From NCBI GenBank assembly GCA_029204225.1, contig CM055097.1:9611920-9675919 (forward strand): a stretch of DNA of 64,000 nucleotides, read 5' to 3'. The position numbers and the translations under genes are program-made. Source of the stretch: Diphasiastrum complanatum. Lineage: Eukaryota > Streptophyta > Lycopodiopsida > Lycopodiales > Lycopodiaceae. Shown here in pieces: positions 58,111 through 64,000 of the stretch. Each line of letters opens with the position of its first letter. The stretch's first letter is position 1. Below the pieces are notes generated by a model. That model was not told the DNA's origin and did no database searches. It was given only the letters and a program-made list of their open reading frames with translations.

Positions 58111-58817
58111 ATCAGATATGTCCTTCTCAAATTTAAGATAATCATCGAAATCTATATATGTATAAAGATTTGGAGGAAGAGGAGGAGGTGGATGTGTAGT
58201 ATCTACAAGAATTACAGGGGTATCCAAAATAGATGTAGCTATATTTACAACATTATCAAGAGCAACATTTTTTACAATTGGTTCTGGGTTAGGCTTCATA
58301 GATTCTGTGGTGTCTACCCTCCTCACTTTCTTCGGAGCTCTCTTGGGGGTTGCCTGCTTCCTAGGACGCTTGGTAGGAAGATCAGTCGTATCTAGAGGAA
58401 TAGGTCTGGGAGCAGCAGGCTGAGATACGTGTAACTTGCAAAACCTCTCCCTCATTCTCATCAGTAGCTGAAAGTCCTTGGGCATTATGGTGACTCTCTT
58501 GGAATGAATTGCAAGCAAAAATGAATCTTAAAAAAAAAGGCTCATATAATCTTCAGCAGCTTCCTGAAAGCACTGAAGAGCAGTGGGTGTGAATCTAACC
58601 AGTTGTCCGAGATCATTTCTAGTTATGTCTCAGATGGCATGATAGAATGGAACTCTGAGAATCAATAGAGCGATTGATCTCTGATACTTACGTATTTCAA
58701 AGAGCCACCTGCTACGGTTGCTTGTTCTAGGTCTAGCGGGAGGTGTAATGGCACCACAGGAGCTGAGGACGAGCCAGCAGAGAAAAAAGCCCGTCTTGTC
58801 TACTTTCTCCTATCCAT
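58072..58817 (-). pseudogene. Histone H3/CENH3-like protein with long C-terminal extension
   Basis: From ATG 58817 an H3-tail-like start (MDRRK, stop, TRRAF). After a frame change there is RSRWLFEIRKYQRSIALLIL (alpha-N and alpha-1), FTPTALQCFQEAAEDY (alpha-2) and LLAIHSKRVTIMPKDFQLL (loop 2 and alpha-3). This is a complete histone H3 fold. QEAAEDY, DS after the alpha-2 helix, KDF, and a loop 1 one residue longer than canonical H3 favour CENH3 over H3. In-frame TGA (58630-58632) and TAA (58528-58530) interrupt it. After the fold, where H3 normally stops, ~120 open codons continue with a Pro/Lys/Arg-rich stretch (TKRPRKQATPKRAPKKVRR) and an acidic end, overlapping the start of the C48-like region in another frame. 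Confidence 0.75.
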
Positions 58818-59637
58818 GGAAGTGTGCTATGGGATATCAGACTTGTGCGTGACAACTAGGATGAGTAGGGAAGGATTATAAAGCCCTCGTAGAGGACGGA
58901 TATGTACGGACAGAATGTACGGTATATCGGACTTGTGCGAGCCGAATATCAGAGAGATAGGTTAGTATAGAAGAGAGACACACAAGTGCGATATGAGGAG
59001 ACACGTAGGCAGATGTATCGGACCTGTGCGCATGGAAGGCAGTAGGTAGAATATCGATTGTGAAAGAGACGCACAAGTGCGATATGCGGAGCAAAAAAAA
59101 AAGTGAAAAAAACTCATCGAAGTTCATGATTTTATATCACGATTCGCATGTGCGAAAGAACGTCTTGTCACATGTGTGGGACTTGTACGATCAAATGCGA
59201 GAGCGACACATGTCAGATTGTCAGTTTACATGTGTGGGATTTGTACGGGCAAATGCGAGAGCGACACATGTTGTCGAACACACGAATGAACACGAGACAT
59301 GTGTACAGGTGTCATTTCACACGTGTCTAGTTGCCACCTCACACGTGCAATCAAAAGTAGACACGTGTCCATTGACTGTTGACCACATGTGTAAAAATTT
59401 AATATAAATGGCACAAAATCCAATTAATTTTTTACTTTTTTTGTTCTCAAAATTCACGGCATATCACTCTTGTGCGCGCGCATTGTTGTCCATTTGTTTG
59501 CAACGATACCTACTTGCGCACAAGTGCGATATTCAGTATCTACCTACCGTACATATCCCTCTTGTGCGCGATCTTGAGAGTTAGTTTTTTTTTGTTTGTT
59601 CTCCCTCACACAGAAGTGCAATATCTACGTTAGTTCC
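58818..59637. promoter_or_regulatory. Divergent intergenic region with iterated 16-bp motif
   Basis: 820 bp between two outward-facing ATGs. A motif near ATATCGSACTTGTGCG occurs at about 58833, 58923 and 59014 in one orientation and at 58979 and 59070 in the other. A second cluster lies at about 59460, 59517 (inverted), 59552 and 59606 (inverted, one change). Between the clusters, a 62-bp unit with CACATGTGTGGGACTTGTACG is tandemly repeated (59168-59213, 59230-59275), followed by several ACACGTGT boxes. Probably a bidirectional promoter or protein-binding array. Confidence 0.65.
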
Positions 59638-61179
59638 ATGGCCTCTTCCTCAGGATCTTCACGAGATTTAGGCCTAAGTTCATTTCTTACTAAATTTGGG
59701 ATTATTTGAAAATCTAGACTACTTCCACAACCTATTCAGGCCATATCTACATGTTTTCAAGACTGCACAACCAAATTCTAACATATTTTATGAATATTAT
59801 GTTAGATTCAGAGATATACTTAGTAAGCCTATTTTCTCCATAGGTTCACTCTAGTACATGCATTATACTGATCTTGTTCATTTCTTCCCAGCTTTCAGAC
59901 ATAGACTAGATAGAATGTTTACCAAATTGTTTGATCTTTTCAAAAACAGTTCAATGTGTTCTTATTGCAACAAGAAATGTCAATTGGTTGAATATCAGAG
60001 TGGTTTTGTACTTTTTCTGTTAGTTTAGATCCTAGATGATGAGGAAGTTTTTGTTGCTGACCCTCCTATGGCATCATCCTCTGTTCAGTCACATATTAAG
60101 GATATCAGTCACTTCCTTATCAACGCCCCTGATAAGAAAAGTGACTTTATTGATGTAAATATTGATGTTCTTTGAGATTCTTTTATTGGCCAAAATTCAT
60201 TTGCTGATAAATCGATCCCCATAGAGGAGTCTAAATGTCTTTTCAATTTGCCTATATATTATACTAATGATGATGTGTATTTTACTACAACTGATTTATG
60301 TAAATTTTTTGACTATCGTGAAGATGAGGTTCTATGTTTATTATCCGGCACAATTTTTGAATTCTCCGACTTTGTAGATTTTGAAACAGATGACCTTGTT
60401 GCTGGAATTGATTTTGATGATGAGGAGGGACTTATGACCGGTGAAGAATGCTTGACTAAGGCTTTATCAAATATTGTTGAGGATGGGCGAGGCAGACCAT
60501 CCGATGAAGAATTCATAGCATTTCAATCCCAGATGAGCTTCCCTCGTCCATCATTAATGCATTTCACTGATGATTCCACTTCAGTACGTGGTCATTATAT
60601 TGATCATCCTGATTTGGTTGCTGCTGATGATGAAGAATGTGTAAGTGTTTAAACTTCCTTCCATTAGAATGTTTTTAACCACTGAATGTGTTTTTGCTAA
60701 CATATTTCTTATTGCAGGATGCTCTCATAATTGATGATTTTGCTGCGAGACGAGGTGGTTTCAGACAACATGCATTCTCGTTCCAGAGGGATAGTGGACT
60801 TGGCCACTATCTTAGGCATTTCCTGAAGAATGAGATCTGTATTGCCCATTCCAAGCTGAGCCCAGTTGGAGAGAGTCTTATAATGGCAGTTAAAGCTTTA
60901 TCATTTTACCTAGGAGGACATAGATTTGTTAAGACAAATAAGATCATTTTTGTCAAAAGATCTTATGTTTTGAACATTCTAGGTTTTCCTGATGGGAATG
61001 TTCCTTTAAGAAGCTCTCATTATTCATTGTATTCCAATTATATTGAACTTAGTGGATATAAGGATAATGCACATCTATTAGATGCATACATTAGCAGAGA
61101 ATTTCTTCATGACAATATTGCCTTAGAATCTGACACACAAGCTGATGATGAATATTGGACACTTTGTATTTTGTTATAA
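59638..61179 (+). pseudogene. Unrecognised spliced protein, divergent partner
   Basis: Starts MASSSGSSRDLGLSSFLTKF at 59638, shifts frame near 59690, then one frame runs to 60640 with stops at 59852, 60026 and 60173. It splices (60641-60717, 77 bp, GTAAGT..TTGCAG, phase 0) to 60718-61179. About 500 residues. I see an aromatic N-terminal region, a short Cys cluster CSYCNKKC (~59970), a strongly acidic middle (FETDDLVAGIDFDDEEG) and a mixed C-terminal domain (GLGHYLRHFLKNEICIAHSK; NILGFPDGNVPLRSSHY). I do not recognise the family. The steady frame, clean intron and few stops show it was coding until recently. Confidence 0.6.
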
Positions 61180-61559
61180 TACAATCAATACATTTACATT
61201 GAGTATTTCTCCTCTCTTGTTCAATGAATTTGCAAAGCAATTCTGAACATGTCATGATTTGAGGACAATGATGATATTCTACTCAGCAATCATCTAATTT
61301 TCTCTTCCTGTATGAACTTGCATGCTCTTCTAAACTTGTTGTATTGTGTGGACTTTGTTATATGTCGAATCTAAACTCTGCGGTTGAACCACTGAAACAA
61401 TTGACAAATGTAGTTTCGTTTTTCATTGGTTCCTCCATGTTGTGTATTCCGATGAAATGCTGCTCGTGCTTGCCAATGTGACTTCTCCATCCCTTGTGAT
61501 GACCATACACTCAAGCTTCCATATGTGTTTTGTGAAAAATACAGATCCTAAGTGGATCT
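61180..61559. other. Downstream of unknown gene
   Basis: AT-rich 3' region; nothing recognised. Confidence 0.3.
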
Positions 61560-62174
61560 AAACTCCAAGATCATTGGCTTGAATGCTTGCACTCCAAACT
61601 ACATAAGCTAGGAATTGGCAACACATTCTATGCTACCTAGAATGCAAAGAACTTGATCAAAAAGCATTTATCACAAATGGAAACTTCCATAAACATCAAG
61701 TGCGGCCCAAAATAGCATTATACAGTCCATAATACATCAGCCTATCACTTTTGGAAAGCACCTAAGATCATACACAATAGCTTGAAGACAATACACACAA
61801 CAATGCTCTCAATGGAGGAAGAAACAATGACAATGATCTATTGATCTCAATGAAGCATACAAAAGGTTTCTCCAACCTGTTCTTCACGACTTCCCTACTA
61901 TTTATGGATGAGGAAGATGACTCTCTCTCCTCTCTCTAGAAGGTACTTGACCCTAGATATTCCCTATATAGGAAAAATAGCTAAAAATGGCTTATATGAC
62001 CAAAATACATCAAAATGGTCTCATTTTGAAGGGTATGAAGTTTGACACTTCATCATACTGAAGAAATACAGTAAATAAAAACATTGTGACCTGGTTCACA
62101 CGTGTGAAACTCCAGAACCAAAACTATTTACAATTTTAGCCAATTTAGGCCTCAAACTAGCTAGGAAATGTTGA
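61560..62174 (-). repeat. 3' LTR of copia element
   Basis: On the minus strand the LTR starts TGTCAACATTTCC at 62174, after a GAAGAGGGAGTG purine tract (62182-62193) that overlaps the end of pol. A TATATAG box lies at 61966-61972. The far end (about 61560) is a guess. Confidence 0.5.
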
Positions 62175-62180
62175 CAATTT

Positions 62181-64000
62181 TCACACTCCCTCTTCAACAT
62201 TGGATGCTAGTTTCAACATAGTCTTTGAGCACATTCCAAGATTAGATCTATGCATTAAATATAGGTCCTTTCCCAATGGTTTGGTGAAGATATCAGCCAC
62301 ACACTCCTTTGAAGAGACATGTTGAAGCTCCACCTCTTTGGCAATGACTTGATCTCTCACAAAATGGTGAGCAATCTCAATGTGCTTGCTCCTTGCATGA
62401 AAAACAGGATTGCTTGCCAAGCTTTGGGCTGAAAGGTTATCACAAAGTATGATTGGAGTCTTCTCTGGTTCCAGCAAGTGAAGATCCAATAACATCCTCT
62501 TGATCCAAAGAATCTCCTTGGTGCATGTTGTTAATGCCTTGTACTCGGCTTCGGTGGAAGATAGAGAGATAGTTGGTTGCTTCTTTGATAGCCATGAGAC
62601 CACTCCATCTCCAAGATAGATTGCAAAGGCACTTGTTGACTTCCTATCCATTTGATCACCTGCAAAATCTGAATCTGAAAATCCACAAAGGTTAGGTGTA
62701 GTACCTCCATACAAGATGCCAAAATCTCTAGATCCCGAGATGTATCTAAGTACTCTCTTTCCTAGCTTCCAATGAGCCTCACTAGGATCTTGCATAAATT
62801 GACTTAGTTTGCCAACCACAAAGCTTAGATCAGGTCTTGTGATGGTTAACCATATAAGAGATCCTATTAGCTTTCTATAGAGAGTAATGTCCTTGAAGGA
62901 TCTTTCATTACTTCTTGTAGTTAGCTTTACATTTGATTCCATAGGAGTAGAAACAACTTTACAATCTTCCATATGAAACCTTTTTAGAATAGAGTTAACA
63001 TACTTTTCTTGACATATGAATGTAGATTTAGAAGTTCTAATAATCTCTATTCCTAAGATATAATGAAGTTTACCAAGATCTTGAATTTCAAGCTCTCTTT
63101 TGAGTGCCATCTTGATTTCATCTATATCTAGATTGTTACCACCACTTAAGATAATGTCATCAACATAGATCAAAAGTAAAGTGATATCATTTTCATTCAA
63201 TCTAAAGTAGAGAGAATGATCATACTCACTCATAACAAAGTTTTGAGAAAGTAAGAAGGAATTGAGCTTAGCATACCAACTCCTTGGTGCTTGCTTTAGC
63301 CCACACAAACTCTTTTGGAGATAGCACACATGATTAGGCTCATCATGTGAAACATAGCCCTCGGGTTGCTCCATGTAAATATCTTCTTCAAGATCACCAT
63401 TCAAGAAGGCATTAGTAACATCCATTTGCCACATATCCCAATCATAAAGAGTTGCAAGAGAGATTAGGATTCGAATAGTTACCATCTTTGCCACGGGTGC
63501 AAAGGTCTCATCATAGTCAATACCATATTCTTGAGCATACCCCTTTGCCACCAACCTTGCCTTGTACTTGTTGATTGATCCATCTTGATTTGTCTTGATC
63601 TTGAAGATCCACTTACAACCAATTGCCTTCTTGTCCTTTGGAAGCTTTACCAACCTCCATGTGTTGCTTTTGATGAGTGCTTGATGCTCATGATCCATGG
63701 CTTGGATCCATTCCTTCTTTTGAATTGCTTCACCTACACAAGTTGGTTCATCAAAAGAGGTAAGAAAAGCAAAGTTAGAGTTGTCCACCACTTGCTTTCC
63801 TTTTTCATCATAGGTTAGCCTTGATGGCTTAGCCCTTTGCCTTTGAGTCTTCCTTGAAGTTTGCTTTGGAGTGGCATCTCCATCTTCATCCAAGACATCT
63901 TGCACATCATGATGATTAGTAGGCACATCAACATCAACATCAACAACATTGGAAACATTCTCTTCATGAAAGATGACATCCCTACTTATGACAACTTTCT
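62181..64000 (-). CDS. pol: Ty1/copia pol: integrase tail, RT, RNase H (partial)
   Basis: Minus strand, continuous from the window edge (the frame stays open past the Met at 63926, reading VVISRDVIFHEEN) to the TGA at 62181. Motifs: KKEWIQAMDHEHQAL and YKARLVAKGYAQ; RT QMDVTNAFLNGDL and LLIYVDDIILSG with the catalytic Asp pair intact; RNase H FSDSDFAGD, LSSTEAEYKAL and DIFTKPLGKDL. No stops or shifts in 1.8 kb, unlike the copia pieces at 52-57 kb, so this is a younger insertion. Gag, protease and most of integrase lie beyond 64000. Confidence 0.95.
   Translation of the reverse strand, partial: KVVISRDVIFHEENVSNVVDVDVDVPTNHHDVQDVLDEDGDATPKQTSRKTQRQRAKPSRLTYDEKGKQVVDNSNFAFLTSFDEPTCVGEAIQKKEWIQAMDHEHQALIKSNTWRLVKLPKDKKAIGCKWIFKIKTNQDGSINKYKARLVAKGYAQEYGIDYDETFAPVAKMVTIRILISLATLYDWDMWQMDVTNAFLNGDLEEDIYMEQPEGYVSHDEPNHVCYLQKSLCGLKQAPRSWYAKLNSFLLSQNFVMSEYDHSLYFRLNENDITLLLIYVDDIILSGGNNLDIDEIKMALKRELEIQDLGKLHYILGIEIIRTSKSTFICQEKYVNSILKRFHMEDCKVVSTPMESNVKLTTRSNERSFKDITLYRKLIGSLIWLTITRPDLSFVVGKLSQFMQDPSEAHWKLGKRVLRYISGSRDFGILYGGTTPNLCGFSDSDFAGDQMDRKSTSAFAIYLGDGVVSWLSKKQPTISLSSTEAEYKALTTCTKEILWIKRMLLDLHLLEPEKTPIILCDNLSAQSLASNPVFHARSKHIEIAHHFVRDQVIAKEVELQHVSSKECVADIFTKPLGKDLYLMHRSNLGMCSKTMLKLASNVEEGV

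Noticed and set aside
58979-59620. Repeated motif as a CRISPR array
   Set aside because: Eukaryotic context, mixed orientations, irregular spacing and no cas genes.

Overview
This is nuclear DNA from a land plant with a large, repeat-rich genome. The evidence is U2-type introns up to 19 kb long, plant-type Ty3/gypsy chromoviruses and Ty1/copia elements primed by initiator tRNA-Met, hAT and CACTA DNA transposons, LINEs, and very long (GA)n/(TC)n microsatellites. I cannot fix the species; a fern, lycophyte or gymnosperm would fit intron sizes like these, but that is inference.

Positions 1-45423 appear to be one host gene on the + strand. It encodes a protein with at least two RNA-recognition motifs, and five exons can be read at 280-363, 19374-19477, 34455-34625, 44589-44651 and 45334-45420. 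All four splice junctions keep phase. The introns measure about 19.0, 15.0, 10.0 and 0.7 kb. The first RRM begins upstream of the window.

The first three introns are filled with transposons. Intron A (364-19373) holds a decayed inverted-repeat and LINE/gypsy mosaic, interrupted by an intact antisense Ty3 chromovirus (6828-13052, TSD CATGG), then a longer LINE (about 14960-17790). Intron B (19478-34454) holds LTR remnants in head-to-head arrangement, a copia/gypsy chimera, hAT debris, and a second nearly identical Ty3 element in sense orientation (27492-33707, TSD CAGCT). Intron C (34626-44588) holds a 4.4-kb hAT element with recognisable terminal inverted repeats and an 8-bp TSD (35223-39622), containing a 300-bp (GA)n tract, followed by LTR and copia fragments.

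Positions 45424-56900 are intergenic transposon debris: a badly decayed Ty3 pol (minus), a CACTA transposase fragment (plus), and two broken Ty1/copia elements (minus).

Positions 57061-61179 hold the most unusual part. Two genes diverge from a shared 820-bp spacer (58818-59637). The minus-strand unit starts with a histone H3/CENH3-like histone fold and a basic C-terminal extension. It runs on into a spliced, Ulp1-like (C48) cysteine-protease-type region. The plus-strand unit encodes a spliced protein I do not recognise. The spacer carries about nine copies of a motif near ATATCGSACTTGTGCG in both orientations, and the outermost copies sit next to the two start codons. Both genes carry in-frame stops, so this copy is probably dead, but its organisation suggests a two-gene unit, possibly mobile.

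From about 61560 to the end of the window is a Ty1/copia element on the minus strand with an intact RT-RNase H frame that runs off the edge.
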